Notes: generated from the sequence alone by a model not told the origin. Positions 36,962 to 46,560 are shown, counted from the first letter of the stretch. The stretch is DNA of 64,000 bases from Leclercia adecarboxylata (GCF_023639785.1 NZ_CP098325.1:1426001-1490000), one strand, 5' to 3'. Numbers and translations: made by a program.

Positions 36962-38647
36962 TTATCCCAGCCCTGGCCAGATGATGATGATCAATGTCCC
37001 CGCAAGGGTTAACAAGACGTTAGCGATGGCATAGGTGCCCGCATACCCCAGCGCCGGAATGTTGCTTCGCGCGGTATCGCTGATGATCTCCATCGCCGGG
37101 GCGCAGGTGCGGGCCCCCATCATCGCGCCAAACAGCATGGCGCGGTTCATACGCAGCACGTACGCGCCAAACAGGAAACAGATCACCACCGGCGCCAGGC
37201 TGACGATCAATCCGGCCACCAGCATCTGCCAGCCTACCGCGCCCAGGCTGTGGCTAATGCCGCTGCCCGCGCTTAAGCCAACGCCCGCCATAAACACCAT
37301 CAGGCCGAACTCTTTCACCATGTTCAGCGCACCCTGGGGGATATAGCCGAAGGTCGGGTGGTTGGCTCGCAGGAAGCCGAGCATGATCCCGGCGAACAGC
37401 AGACCTGCCGCGTTGCCGATACCAAAGCTGAAGTTGCTGAACTGGAAGGTGATCATCCCAATCATCAGGCCGACGATAAAGAAGGCGCAGAAGGCGAGCA
37501 GATCGGTCACCTGGCTGTGAATGGAGATAAACCCGATGCGGTCGGCAACGGTCTTCACGCGCCGCGTGTCGCCGCTCACCTGCAGCACGTCGCCCTTGTT
37601 CAGGACGATGTTGTCATCGATAGGCATCTCAATCTGGCTGCGGATGACCCGGTTAAGGAAGCAGCCGTGGTCGGTCAGTTTAAGCTGCGCCAGACGGCGG
37701 CCCACGGCGTTGTGGTTTTTCACCACGATCTCTTCGGTGACGATACGCATGTCGAGCAGGTCGCGGTCGAACACCTCTTTACCGTTACGGAAGCTGGGAT
37801 CGAGACGGGCGTGGGCATCCGGGTAGCCGACCAGGGCGATGTCATCCCCCATCTGCAGTACCGCGTCGCCGTCCGGGTTTGCCAGAATGCCGTTACGGCG
37901 GATACGTTCGATGTAGCAGCCGGTCTGACGATAAATGCCCAGCTCGCGCAGGTTTTTACCGTCCGCCCAGGCCACCAGCTCCGGGCCGACGCGGTAGGCG
38001 CGGATCACCGGCAGGTAAACTTTGCGTTTGCTGTCGGTATCCAGACCGCGCTCGCGGGCAATTTGCTGGGCGCTGGTCTGCAGATCCTGGTGCTGCAGTT
38101 TAGGAAGATAGCGTGCGCCGACGATCAGGCTCACCAGACCGATCAGATAGGTGAGGGCATAGCCGAGGCTGAGGTGGTCTAATGCCAGCGAGAGCTGGGC
38201 GTTATCCAGACCGAGATGGCGCAAGGTATCCCCCGCGCCCACTAGCACCGGCGTGGAGGTCATCGAGCCCGCCAGCATCCCCGCCGTCAGTCCGATATCC
38301 CAGCCAAACAGTTTGCCTAACCCTAACGCGATCAGCAGGGCGCTGCCGACCATCACCAGCGCCAGCATCAGGTAATTTTTGCCGTCGCGGAAGAAAATAG
38401 AAAAAAAGTTGGGTCCGGCTTCAACACCGACGCAAAAAATAAACAGCATGAAGCCCAAATTAAGCGCATCAGTGTTAATACTGAAATGCTGCTGGCCTAA
38501 TAATAATGAGACGACTAAAACGCCAATAGAATTACCAAGTTGGATTGATCCCAGTCGTAATTTACCCAGACAGAGGCCCAGCGCCAGCACCACAAATAAT
38601 AGCAGGATGTAATTCCCGTTTAACAATTCTGCGACGTTTATGTTCAC
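36962..38647 (-). CDS. ybjL: AspT/YidE-family transporter YbjL
   Basis: 561 residues, identical in length to E. coli YbjL. It has two blocks of about five membrane helices each (starting [18 protein letters not shown] and [17 protein letters not shown]), separated by two cytoplasmic RCK_C/TrkA_C domains ([22 protein letters not shown] and [16 protein letters not shown]). The duplicated [17 protein letters not shown] and [15 protein letters not shown] repeats are the AspT family signatures. The substrate is unknown. No separate terminator is seen between its end and the sigma-E promoter of rybB. Confidence 0.95.
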   Translation of the reverse strand: MNINVAELLNGNYILLLFVVLALGLCLGKLRLGSIQLGNSIGVLVVSLLLGQQHFSINTDALNLGFMLFIFCVGVEAGPNFFSIFFRDGKNYLMLALVMVGSALLIALGLGKLFGWDIGLTAGMLAGSMTSTPVLVGAGDTLRHLGLDNAQLSLALDHLSLGYALTYLIGLVSLIVGARYLPKLQHQDLQTSAQQIARERGLDTDSKRKVYLPVIRAYRVGPELVAWADGKNLRELGIYRQTGCYIERIRRNGILANPDGDAVLQMGDDIALVGYPDAHARLDPSFRNGKEVFDRDLLDMRIVTEEIVVKNHNAVGRRLAQLKLTDHGCFLNRVIRSQIEMPIDDNIVLNKGDVLQVSGDTRRVKTVADRIGFISIHSQVTDLLAFCAFFIVGLMIGMITFQFSNFSFGIGNAAGLLFAGIMLGFLRANHPTFGYIPQGALNMVKEFGLMVFMAGVGLSAGSGISHSLGAVGWQMLVAGLIVSLAPVVICFLFGAYVLRMNRAMLFGAMMGARTCAPAMEIISDTARSNIPALGYAGTYAIANVLLTLAGTLIIIIWPGLG

Positions 38648-38920
38648 GAAGGATAACTTCTTGTTTACCAGTAAGTGGTTGAAGGGAAAGGTGATTTAGG
38701 CTACTGTTTGCCCAGCATTGAGGAGCGGAGTGGCTCCTGGCCGCACACTATAATATATATCTCAAAATAATACCAAACTATTACTTTATTTATAACAGAC
38801 AGCAACATCTGAGAGCGGTTGCGTCACCACGCGCCGTTCAGGCATGGAATGCCATATAACGCATTTGACTGTATGTCCATCGGACGATAAATGAATTTGC
38901 CCGCGAAGCAGGGGGACGAT

Positions 38921-39319
38921 TTGAATATTAAAGGTAATTGGTTTGGGGTGGCCTGCTGTTTTTTGCTTTTTACCGGGGTATGCGTCTGCCTGAAGTTTAA
39001 CGTCAGAGGGGCATTTATTGCCGCCGGACGTCCCGAGCTGGGATTATTGTTCTTTACCCTGCCGGGGGCTGCCGCCAGTTTTCTTTCCCGTGGCGGAGAG
39101 GTCATCAGGCCGCTGGTGGGGGCGATGCTTGCCGCGCCACTCTGTCTGGTGGTGATGCGCCTGCTGTTTATCCCGTCGCGCACGCTGGTGCAGGAGATGG
39201 CCTGGCTGTTGAGTGGGATCTTCTGGTGTGCGTTGGGGGCGCTGTTCTTTATGTTTGTGCGCCGGGCAGTAGAGAACCGCCGCGCGCGAGTAAAAACGCC
39301 CTCAGAGCGAGGGCGTTAA
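38921..39319 (+). CDS. ybjM: Inner membrane protein YbjM
   Basis: 132 residues if translation starts at the TTG at 38921, which has AGGGGG five bases before it and aligns with the E. coli YbjM N-terminus (125 residues); an ATG at 38891 with a poor ribosome binding site would add ten residues. Four membrane helices (VACCFLLFTGVCVCLKF, GLLFFTLPGAAASFL, VGAMLAAPLCLVVMRLLF, AWLLSGIFWCALGALFFMF). Function unknown. It converges with grxA. Confidence 0.88.
   Translation: MNIKGNWFGVACCFLLFTGVCVCLKFNVRGAFIAAGRPELGLLFFTLPGAAASFLSRGGEVIRPLVGAMLAAPLCLVVMRLLFIPSRTLVQEMAWLLSGIFWCALGALFFMFVRRAVENRRARVKTPSERGR
39292..39317 (-). terminator. Rho-independent terminator of grxA
   Basis: Stem AACGCCCTC (39295-39303), loop AGAGC, GAGGGCGTT (39309-39317). 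On the minus strand it is followed by a T-run (TTTTTA). It overlaps the end of ybjM. Confidence 0.85.
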
Positions 39320-39323
39320 TGTC

Positions 39324-39593
39324 TTACTGGGCAGCGAACAGGCCCAGGTGCTCTTTAGCGTAGGCTTCAAAATCGGTAAAGCCGCCGATGTGGTTCTGAT
39401 CGAGGAAGATCTGCGGAACGGTTTCAACCGGCTTACCGACGGTTTTTTCCAGATCGGCCTTGGTGATGCCTTCCGCATGGATATCCACGTAACGGTAGTT
39501 AAAGTCTTCACGCTCTGCGGTCAGTTTTTCTGCCAGATCCTTTGCGCGCACGCAGTATGGGCAACCCGGACGTCCGAAAATTACTGCAAACAT
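39324..39593 (-). CDS. grxA: Glutaredoxin 1 GrxA
   Basis: 89 residues (E. coli has 85). The active site is CPYC in VIFGRPGCPYCVRAKD; VPQIFLDQNHIGGFTDFEAY holds the cis-Pro and the glutathione-binding GG. It reduces ribonucleotide reductase, OxyR and mixed disulfides using glutathione. It diverges from nfsA; the shared 181-bp region has a candidate OxyR site. ybjC, which lies between grxA and nfsA in E. coli, is absent. Confidence 0.96.
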   Translation of the reverse strand: MFAVIFGRPGCPYCVRAKDLAEKLTAEREDFNYRYVDIHAEGITKADLEKTVGKPVETVPQIFLDQNHIGGFTDFEAYAKEHLGLFAAQ

Positions 39594-39631
39594 GTTCTCT
39601 CTCCTGAAACGAAGCCTGACGGCGAATGACG

Positions 39632-39657
39632 CTATATTGCCGATAACTATCGGTAAT
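39632..39657. promoter_or_regulatory. Candidate OxyR site / palindrome upstream of grxA
   Basis: ATTGCCGATA-AC-TATCGGTAAT (39636-39657) is a dyad with one mismatch. CTAT at 39632 followed after seven bases by ATAA fits part of the spaced ATAG/CTAT pattern of OxyR. grxA is OxyR-activated in E. coli. Site assignment is tentative. Confidence 0.45.
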
Positions 39658-39774
39658 GAAAAGCAGGTTCTGCCTGTTGCATTGATATCTTCAGGCTATG
39701 TTTGGCCAATTACAGGCTTCTGTTCTTTGCCTATACTGGCGATATTGTCAGTCACACCCGTACAGAGAGACCGC

Positions 39775-40497
39775 ATGACGCCCGTAATTGATCTTCTACG
39801 TTCCCACCGTTCCATTCGCCATTTTACCGATCAACCCATCAGCGATGCCCAGCGCGAGGCCATTATTGCCGGCGCGCAGGGCACCTCCAGCTCCAGCTTC
39901 CTGCAGTGCAGTTCCATCATCCGTATTACCGATCCGGCGATGCGCGAACAGCTGGTGACCCTTACCGGCGGGCAGAAGCACGTAGCCCAGGCGGCGGAGT
40001 TCTGGGTGTTCTGCGCCGACTTCAACCGCCATCTGCAAATTTGCCCTGAGGCGCAGCTCGGCCTTGCTGAGCAGCTGCTGCTGGGCGTAGTGGATACCGC
40101 CATGCTGGCGCAAAATGCCATGACGGCGGCAGAGTCGCTGGGGCTGGGTGGGGTTTACATCGGCGGCATCCGCAACAGCATTGAGGCGGTGACTGAACTG
40201 CTGCAGCTGCCGAAGCACGTTCTGCCGCTGTTTGGCCTGTGCCTGGGCTGGCCTGCGGATAATCCGGACGTCAAACCGCGCCTGCCTGCGGCGATGGTGG
40301 TGCATGAAAACCACTACCAGCCGGTGGATCCAGCGGTGCTGGCGGAGTACGACGAAGAGCTGGCGAATTACTACCTCAGCCGTGCCACTAACAACCGCCG
40401 TGACACCTGGAGCGACCATATCCGTCGCACCATCATCAAAGAAAATCGTCCGTTTATTCTCGACTATTTGCACAAACAGGGCTGGGCTACGCGATAA
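39775..40497 (+). CDS. nfsA: Oxygen-insensitive NADPH nitroreductase NfsA
   Basis: 240 residues from the ATG at 39775, the E. coli NfsA length; the open frame extends upstream only through the promoter region. Conserved FMN/NADPH segments: RSHRSIRHFTDQPIS, QGTSSSSFLQCSSIIRI, GLGGVYIGGIRN and LFGLCLGWPADNP. It carries out two-electron reduction of nitroaromatics and quinones. It is followed by rimK and ybjN, probably as one operon. A TATACT box near 39732 may be its -10. Confidence 0.96.
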   Translation: MTPVIDLLRSHRSIRHFTDQPISDAQREAIIAGAQGTSSSSFLQCSSIIRITDPAMREQLVTLTGGQKHVAQAAEFWVFCADFNRHLQICPEAQLGLAEQLLLGVVDTAMLAQNAMTAAESLGLGGVYIGGIRNSIEAVTELLQLPKHVLPLFGLCLGWPADNPDVKPRLPAAMVVHENHYQPVDPAVLAEYDEELANYYLSRATNNRRDTWSDHIRRTIIKENRPFILDYLHKQGWATR

Positions 40498-40569
40498 GTC
40501 CATTCATCCTGCGCCTGCCTGCGTGTATGATACGCAGGCTTTTACCAGGTAATGTCTGAGAGGTGCAGG

Positions 40570-41472
40570 GTGAAAATTGCCATATTGTCCCGGGATGGAA
40601 CGCTCTGGTCGTGTAAACGCCTGCGTGAAGCGGCGCAGCAGCGCGGCCATCTGGTGGAAATCCTCGATCCGCTGTCGTGCTATATGAATATCAGCCCGGC
40701 GGCATCCTCTATTCACTATAAAGGACGCCAGCTGCCGCACTTCGACGCGGTCATTCCGCGCATTGGCTCGGCGATCACCTTTTACGGTACCGCCTCGCTG
40801 CGCCAGTTTGAGCTGCTCGGCAGTTATCCGCTGAATGAATCCGTGGCGATCACCCGGGCGCGCGACAAACTGCGCTCCCTGCAGCTGCTGGCTCGCCAGG
40901 GGATCGACCTGCCGATCACCGGCATTGCCCATTCGCCTGACGACACCCACGATCTGATCGAGATGGTCGGCGGCGCGCCGCTGGTGGTCAAGCTGGTTGA
41001 GGGCACCCAGGGGATTGGCGTGGTGCTGGCCGAAACCCGCCAGGCGGCAGAGAGCGTGGTGGATGCGTTTCGCGGCCTGAATGCGCACATTCTGGTGCAG
41101 GAGTACATTCAGGAGGCGAAAGGGCGCGATATTCGCTGCCTTGTTGTCGGCGATGAAGTGGTCGCAGCCATCGAACGTCAGGCCAAAGAGGGCGATTTTC
41201 GCTCAAACCTGCATCGGGGCGGCGTTGCCCGGGTGGCGCAGATCACCGCGCGCGAGCGGGAGATCGCCCTGCTGGCCGCCAGAACGCTGGGGCTCGACGT
41301 TGCCGGGGTTGATATTCTGCGCGCCGAGCGCGGGCCGCTGGTGATGGAAGTGAACGCCTCGCCAGGGCTCGAAGGCATTGAGAAAACCACCGGGATTGAT
41401 ATCGCCGGGAAGATGATCGGCTGGATTGAACGCCATGCCACGCCGGAGTTTTGCCTGAAAACGGGCGGATAA
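40570..41472 (+). CDS. rimK: Ribosomal protein S6 glutamate ligase RimK
   Basis: 300 residues, as in E. coli, from a GTG start at 40570 with AGGTG upstream; an ATG at 40552 would add six residues not in the family. It is an ATP-grasp ligase: N-terminal [20 protein letters not shown]-binding [18 protein letters not shown], and metal-binding [15 protein letters not shown]. It adds glutamates to the C-terminus of S6. It lies in the nfsA-rimK-ybjN order of E. coli. Confidence 0.96.
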   Translation: MKIAILSRDGTLWSCKRLREAAQQRGHLVEILDPLSCYMNISPAASSIHYKGRQLPHFDAVIPRIGSAITFYGTASLRQFELLGSYPLNESVAITRARDKLRSLQLLARQGIDLPITGIAHSPDDTHDLIEMVGGAPLVVKLVEGTQGIGVVLAETRQAAESVVDAFRGLNAHILVQEYIQEAKGRDIRCLVVGDEVVAAIERQAKEGDFRSNLHRGGVARVAQITAREREIALLAARTLGLDVAGVDILRAERGPLVMEVNASPGLEGIEKTTGIDIAGKMIGWIERHATPEFCLKTGG

Positions 41473-41532
41473 CTGGCCGCCGCGCATTTATGCCTGGGCC
41501 AGGCACTATTTTTTTGAAGGGGTTCCACCGTT

Positions 41533-42009
41533 ATGGATGCACTTGTAGTACCGACACTTGATACGTTACGCCACTGGCTGGATAACATGGGCGTGAGTTT
41601 CTTTGAATGCGACACCTGCCAGGCGCTACATCTGCCGCATATGCAAAATTTTGACGGCGTGTTCGATGCCAAGCTCGATCTGATCAACGACGTGATTCTT
41701 TTTTCCGCGCTGGCAGAGGTAAAACCCTCGGCGCTGCTGGCCTTAGCATCGGATTTATCCGCCATCAATGCCAGTTCTTTGACGGTGAAGGCATTTCTCG
41801 ATATTCAGGATGATAATCTGCCGAAACTGGTGGTTTGCCAGTCTTTCTCCGCGTCCGTGGGGCTGACCTTCCCGCAGTTTGCGGCGTTTATCCAGCAGAG
41901 CGAAGAGCAGATATCGATGGTGATGCTTGAGGCCAGCGCCCATCATCTGCTGTACAACGCTGAAGAGGGCGCAGAGCAGCCTGATTCCGCGGGCAATTTT
42001 CTGCACTAA
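41533..42009 (+). CDS. ybjN: YbjN family protein
   Basis: 158 residues, the E. coli length. DALVVPTLDTLRHWLDNMGVSFFECDTCQALHLP is the conserved N-terminus, with a fold like type III secretion chaperones (YbjN/PF10722). It is a cytoplasmic protein linked to motility, biofilm and stress phenotypes when overproduced; no enzyme activity is known. GAAGG precedes the ATG. It is the last gene before the pot operon. Confidence 0.94.
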   Translation: MDALVVPTLDTLRHWLDNMGVSFFECDTCQALHLPHMQNFDGVFDAKLDLINDVILFSALAEVKPSALLALASDLSAINASSLTVKAFLDIQDDNLPKLVVCQSFSASVGLTFPQFAAFIQQSEEQISMVMLEASAHHLLYNAEEGAEQPDSAGNFLH

Positions 42010-42282
42010 ACCTGTCTGACATTTAGGCAGTCGCTGTCGTGGCGGCTGCATAACACCCTCTTTTCTGCTGGCTTTAACCTTTCTTTAAAGAATTATTCAC
42101 CGCTATCCCGTCAATTCGGCTTATCACATAGATACTTCTTGCATAAAAAATTGTTAAAAGGCGTTTTTTAATCTGAGCTATAGCTACAGGGACAAGCTAC
42201 AGTTTATTCTTGCGATGCCGTTAAACGCGAGCAGATACAGCCACCTGAGTAACATCTTCTGCTGCAGGCGGAGTGATAAATC

Positions 42283-42300
42283 ATGCACGTTTCTTGCATA
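42283..42300 (+). promoter_or_regulatory. Candidate sigma-54 promoter of potFGHI
   Basis: ATGCACGTTTCTTGCATA fits the -24/-12 pattern TGGCACG-N4-TTGCAT, with TG in place of the -25/-24 GG pair; the GC at -12 is intact. A start near 42309 would leave a 50-base leader before potF. potFGHI is, from memory, part of the nitrogen-control (NtrC) regulon in E. coli. The remainder of the 349-bp gap 42010-42358 shows no gene and no clear terminator for ybjN. Confidence 0.55.
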
Positions 42301-42358
42301 GACTAAGAGTGTTCATTTTTAGTGCGTTTGTTAACGTGCTTTCAGAAGGATTAACGCT

Positions 42359-43471
42359 ATGATCGCTTTAAATAAAAAATGGTTATCGGGTCTGGTTGCG
42401 GGCGCGCTGATGGCGGTCTCCGCAGGCACGCTGGCGGCAGAGCAAAAAACGCTGCATATCTACAACTGGTCTGATTATATTGCCCCGGACACGGTGGCAA
42501 ATTTTGAAAAAGAGACCGGGATTAAAGTCGTCTATGACGTCTTCGATTCTAACGAAGTTCTGGAAGGCAAGCTGATGGCGGGCAGTACCGGCTTTGACCT
42601 GGTGGTGCCCTCAGCCAGCTTCCTGGAACGTCAACTCTCTGCCGGCGTGTTCCAGCCGCTGGATAAAAGCAAACTGCCTGGATGGAAAAACCTCGATCCT
42701 GAGCTGCTGAAGCTTATCGCTAAACACGATCCGGACAACAAATACGCCATGCCGTATATGTGGGCCACCACCGGCATCGGTTATAACGTCGAGAAAGTAA
42801 AACAGGTGCTGGGTGCCGATGCGCCGGTCAACAGCTGGGATCTGGTGCTGAAGCCAGAGAACCTCGAAAAGCTGAAAAGCTGCGGCGTGTCGTTCCTCGA
42901 TGCCCCGGAAGAGATTTTTGCCACCGTGCTGAACTACCTCGGCAAAGATCCGAACAGCACCAAAGCGGATGATTACACCGGCCCGGCGACCGATCTGCTG
43001 CTGAAGCTGCGGCCAAATATCCGTTACTTCCACTCTTCCCAGTACATCAACGATCTGGCGAACGGCGACATCTGCGTCGCTATCGGCTGGGCAGGGGACG
43101 TGTGGCAGGCGGCTAACCGCGCGAAAGAAGCGAAAAACGGCGTGAATATCGCTTATTCAATCCCGAAAGAGGGGGCGATGGCCTTCTTTGACGTTTTCGC
43201 AATGCCTGCTGATGCGAAAAACAAAGACGAAGCCTACCAGTTCCTGAACTATCTGCTGCGCCCTGAGGTTATCGCCCACATCTCTGACCACGTCTTCTAT
43301 GCCAACGGCAACAAAGAAGCCACTAAACTGGTCAGCGCCGAAGTGCGTGATAACCCTGGCATCTATCCACCGGCTGACGTGCGCGCCAAGATGTTTACCC
43401 TGAGCGTGCAGGAGCCGAAGATCGACCGCGTGCGCACCCGTGCGTGGACCAAAGTGAAAAGCGGTAAATAA
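42359..43471 (+). CDS. potF: Putrescine-binding periplasmic protein PotF
   Basis: 370 residues, the E. coli length. Signal peptide ends in SAGTLAA. The mature protein is a spermidine/putrescine-binding SBP_bac type protein; IYNWSDYIAPDTVANFEKETG, MPYMWATTGIGYN and ICVAIGWAGDVWQA surround the polyamine pocket and are nearly unchanged from E. coli PotF. It delivers putrescine to PotGHI. A lone REP and a strong hairpin separate it from potG. Confidence 0.97.
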   Translation: MIALNKKWLSGLVAGALMAVSAGTLAAEQKTLHIYNWSDYIAPDTVANFEKETGIKVVYDVFDSNEVLEGKLMAGSTGFDLVVPSASFLERQLSAGVFQPLDKSKLPGWKNLDPELLKLIAKHDPDNKYAMPYMWATTGIGYNVEKVKQVLGADAPVNSWDLVLKPENLEKLKSCGVSFLDAPEEIFATVLNYLGKDPNSTKADDYTGPATDLLLKLRPNIRYFHSSQYINDLANGDICVAIGWAGDVWQAANRAKEAKNGVNIAYSIPKEGAMAFFDVFAMPADAKNKDEAYQFLNYLLRPEVIAHISDHVFYANGNKEATKLVSAEVRDNPGIYPPADVRAKMFTLSVQEPKIDRVRTRAWTKVKSGK

Positions 43472-43480
43472 CCGTTCGTC

Positions 43481-43536
43481 CCAGGCCGGGCAAGCGTAGC
43501 GCCCCCGGCAACAGGCGCACCGTTCTGGTGCGCCTG
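43481..43536 (+). promoter_or_regulatory. REP-like sequence and stem-loop between potF and potG
   Basis: A single REP-type half (CAGGCCGGGCAAGCGTAGCG...CCGG) is followed by a perfect hairpin CAGGCGCACC-GTTCT-GGTGCGCCTG (43512-43536). As with gsiB/gsiC, the position after a binding-protein gene suggests mRNA stabilisation or partial termination. Confidence 0.65.
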
Positions 43537-43567
43537 CACCATTTTGATTGATGCCGGAGAGCACCCC

Positions 43568-44701
43568 GTGAACGACGCGATCCCCCGCCCGCAGGCGAAA
43601 ACCCGTAAAGCGCTGACCCCGCTGCTGGAAATCCGTAACCTGACCAAATCTTTCGATGGTCAGAACGCCGTGGATGATGTCAGCCTGACTATCTACAAAG
43701 GCGAAATTTTTGCTCTGCTTGGCGCATCTGGCTGCGGGAAATCGACGTTGCTGCGCATGCTCGCAGGGTTCGAACAGCCCAGCGCCGGGCAGATTGTGCT
43801 GGACGGCGTTGACCTCTCCCGGGTGCCGCCGTATCAGCGCCCGATCAATATGATGTTCCAGTCTTACGCCCTGTTTCCGCACATGACCGTGGAGCAGAAC
43901 ATCGCCTTTGGCCTGAAGCAGGACAAACTGCCAAAAGCCGAAATTACCGCCCGGGTGGCCGAAATGCTGAGCCTGGTGCACATGCAGGAGTTTGCGAAGC
44001 GTAAGCCGCATCAGCTCTCTGGCGGCCAGCGTCAGCGTGTGGCCCTGGCCCGCAGCCTGGCGAAGCGGCCAAAACTGCTGCTGCTCGATGAGCCGATGGG
44101 GGCGCTGGATAAAAAACTGCGTGACCGCATGCAGCTGGAAGTGGTGGATATCCTTGAGCGCGTGGGGGTGACCTGCGTGATGGTGACCCACGACCAGGAA
44201 GAGGCGATGACCATGGCCGGTCGTATTGCCATCATGAACCGCGGCAAGTTTGTGCAAATTGGCGAGCCGGAAGAGATCTACGAGCACCCGACCACCCGCT
44301 ACAGCGCCGAATTTATCGGCTCGATGAACGTCTTTGAAGGGCTGTTGAAAACCCGTGAGGAAGATGGGCTGGTGATTGACTCCCCGGGGCTGATCCACCC
44401 GCTGAAAGTGGCAGTGGACAACTCGGTGGTGGATAACGTGCCGGTTTACGTGGCGCTGCGTCCGGAAAAAATCACCCTGTGCGATGCTCCGCCCGCCGAT
44501 GGCTATAACTTTGCCGTGGGTGAGGTGGTGCATATCGCCTATCTCGGCGATCTCTCCATCTACCACGTTCGCCTGAAGAGCGGACAGATGATCAGCGCCC
44601 AGCTGCAGAACACGTATCGCTACCGCAAAGGGCTGCCGACCTGGGGTGACGAAGTGCGTCTGTGCTGGGAAGCCGATAGCTGCGTTGTGCTGACGGTATA
44701 A
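43568..44701 (+). CDS. potG: Putrescine importer ATP-binding subunit PotG
   Basis: 377 residues, as in E. coli, from a GTG start at 43568 with GGAGAG before it. One ABC domain: Walker A GASGCGKS, signature LSGGQRQR, Walker B LLLLDEPMGALD and H-loop VTHDQEEA, then a C-terminal TOBE domain (VYVALRPEKITLC). It energises PotHI for putrescine uptake. The upstream in-frame ATG at 43544 would overlap the hairpin region. Confidence 0.96.
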   Translation: MNDAIPRPQAKTRKALTPLLEIRNLTKSFDGQNAVDDVSLTIYKGEIFALLGASGCGKSTLLRMLAGFEQPSAGQIVLDGVDLSRVPPYQRPINMMFQSYALFPHMTVEQNIAFGLKQDKLPKAEITARVAEMLSLVHMQEFAKRKPHQLSGGQRQRVALARSLAKRPKLLLLDEPMGALDKKLRDRMQLEVVDILERVGVTCVMVTHDQEEAMTMAGRIAIMNRGKFVQIGEPEEIYEHPTTRYSAEFIGSMNVFEGLLKTREEDGLVIDSPGLIHPLKVAVDNSVVDNVPVYVALRPEKITLCDAPPADGYNFAVGEVVHIAYLGDLSIYHVRLKSGQMISAQLQNTYRYRKGLPTWGDEVRLCWEADSCVVLTV

Positions 44702-44710
44702 GGAAGGGCC

Positions 44711-45661
44711 ATGAATAAACCTGAACCTGCGACCCGCGCTGCGGCGGGCATGGATACCCGCTGGCTGACCCGCCTGCAGATGGCCCACGGCCGCAAGCTG
44801 GTTATCGCCTTGCCGTATCTGTGGCTGATCCTGCTGTTCCTGCTGCCGTTTCTGATTGTGTTCAAAATCAGCCTGGCGGAGATGGCGCGGGCGATCCCGC
44901 CTTACAGCGACCTGGTGGAGTGGGCGGACAGCCAGCTGTCGATCACCCTCAACCTGGGCAACTTCCTGCAGTTGACCGACGATCAGCTCTACTTTGATGC
45001 CTATCTGCAGTCGTTGCAGGTGGCGGCCATCTCGACACTCTGCTGTCTGCTGCTGGCCTATCCGCTGGCGTGGGCGGTGGCGCACAGCAAACCCTCGACG
45101 CGTAACATCCTGCTGCTGCTGGTGATTTTACCCTCCTGGACCTCGTTCCTGATCCGCGTCTACGCGTGGATGGGGATCCTGAAAAATAACGGCGTGCTGA
45201 ATAACGTCCTGATGTGGCTGGGGGTTATCGATCAGCCGCTGACCATCCTGCACACCAATCTGGCGGTCTACATCGGCATTGTGTACGCCTATCTGCCGTT
45301 TATGGTACTGCCGATCTACACCGCCCTGACGCGCATCGACTACTCGCTGGTGGAAGCCGCGCTGGATCTCGGCGCCCGTCCGATGAAAACCTTCTTCAGC
45401 GTCATTGTGCCGCTGACCAAAGGCGGGATTATCGCCGGGTCGATGCTGGTGTTCATTCCGGCGGTAGGGGAGTTCGTGATCCCGGAACTGCTCGGCGGCC
45501 CGGACAGCATCATGATTGGCCGCGTGCTGTGGCAGGAGTTCTTTAACAACCGCGACTGGCCGGTGGCCTCTGCGGTGGCGATTGTGATGCTGCTGCTGCT
45601 GATCGTGCCGATCATGTGGTTCCACAAGTATCAGCAGAAACAGATGGGAGGGAACGGATGA
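44711..45661 (+). CDS. potH: Putrescine importer permease PotH
   Basis: 316 residues (E. coli 317). Six membrane helices, the first being VIALPYLWLILLFLLPFLIVF; the BPD domain holds an EAA loop at SLVEAALDLGARPMKTFFSVIVPL. It pairs with PotI. Its stop overlaps the potI start (ATGA). Confidence 0.96.
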   Translation: MNKPEPATRAAAGMDTRWLTRLQMAHGRKLVIALPYLWLILLFLLPFLIVFKISLAEMARAIPPYSDLVEWADSQLSITLNLGNFLQLTDDQLYFDAYLQSLQVAAISTLCCLLLAYPLAWAVAHSKPSTRNILLLLVILPSWTSFLIRVYAWMGILKNNGVLNNVLMWLGVIDQPLTILHTNLAVYIGIVYAYLPFMVLPIYTALTRIDYSLVEAALDLGARPMKTFFSVIVPLTKGGIIAGSMLVFIPAVGEFVIPELLGGPDSIMIGRVLWQEFFNNRDWPVASAVAIVMLLLLIVPIMWFHKYQQKQMGGNG

Positions 45662-46503
45662 ACAACTTACCGGTAGTGCGCTCTGGGTGGCGGATCCTGA
45701 TCCTGGTGCTCGGCTTTACGTTCCTGTATGCCCCGATGCTGATGCTGGTGATCTACTCCTTTAACAGCTCGAAGCTGGTAACGGTGTGGGCGGGCTGGTC
45801 TACGCGCTGGTACGGCGAGCTGTTTCACGACCAGGCGATGATGAGCGCCGTGGGGTTAAGTCTGACCATCGCCGCCTGCGCGGCGACGATGGCGGCCATT
45901 CTCGGCACCATAGCCGCGGTGGTGATGGTGCGTTTCGGTCGTTTTCGCGGAGCGAATGGCTTTGCCTTTATGATCACCGCGCCGCTGGTGATGCCCGATG
46001 TGATCACCGGCCTGTCGCTGCTGCTGCTGTTTGTGGCGATGGGGCACGCCATTGGCTGGCCGTCCGATCGCGGCATGCTCACCATCTGGCTGGCCCACGT
46101 CACCTTCTGTACTGCCTATGTGGCGGTGGTGATCTCCTCTCGCCTGCGCGAGCTGGATCACTCCATTGAAGAGGCGGCGATGGATCTCGGGGCCACGCCG
46201 CTGAAGGTGTTTTTCATCATCACCCTGCCGATGATCATGCCGGCGGTGATCTCCGGCTGGCTGCTGGCCTTTACCCTGTCGCTGGACGATCTGGTGATCG
46301 CCAGCTTCGTCTCCGGGCCGGGGGCAACCACGCTGCCGATGCTGGTCTTCTCCAGCGTGCGCATGGGGGTCAACCCGGAGATCAACGCCCTGGCGACGCT
46401 GATTCTGGGCGTGGTCGGGATTATCGGTTTGATCGCCTGGTATCTGATGGCGCGGTCTGAAAAACAGCGTCAGCGCGATATCCAGCGTGCAAGACGTGGC
46501 TGA
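45658..46503 (+). CDS. potI: Putrescine importer permease PotI
   Basis: 281 residues, the E. coli length, from the ATG at 45658 with GGGAGG upstream. Six membrane helices (ILILVLGFTFLYAPMLMLVIY first) and the EAA loop SIEEAAMDLGATPLKVFFIITLPM. It is the last gene of potFGHI. Confidence 0.96.
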   Translation: MNNLPVVRSGWRILILVLGFTFLYAPMLMLVIYSFNSSKLVTVWAGWSTRWYGELFHDQAMMSAVGLSLTIAACAATMAAILGTIAAVVMVRFGRFRGANGFAFMITAPLVMPDVITGLSLLLLFVAMGHAIGWPSDRGMLTIWLAHVTFCTAYVAVVISSRLRELDHSIEEAAMDLGATPLKVFFIITLPMIMPAVISGWLLAFTLSLDDLVIASFVSGPGATTLPMLVFSSVRMGVNPEINALATLILGVVGIIGLIAWYLMARSEKQRQRDIQRARRG

Positions 46504-46535
46504 AGCTCCTAAAATCTTCAAAGAAGCGTAATTGA

Positions 46536-46560
46536 GATGCCGCGTGATCGCGGCATCGTT
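46536..46560 (+). terminator. Probable terminator of potFGHI
   Basis: GATGCCGCG-TGAT-CGCGGCATC (46536-46557) followed by GTTT, 32 bases after the potI stop. The T-tract is short. Confidence 0.6.

Noticed and set aside
43157..45085. Open frame of 642 codons on the minus strand opposite potF-potH
   Set aside because: It is antisense to well-identified pot genes, is rich in His/Gln/Arg as expected from GC-rich shadow frames, and has no known domain.
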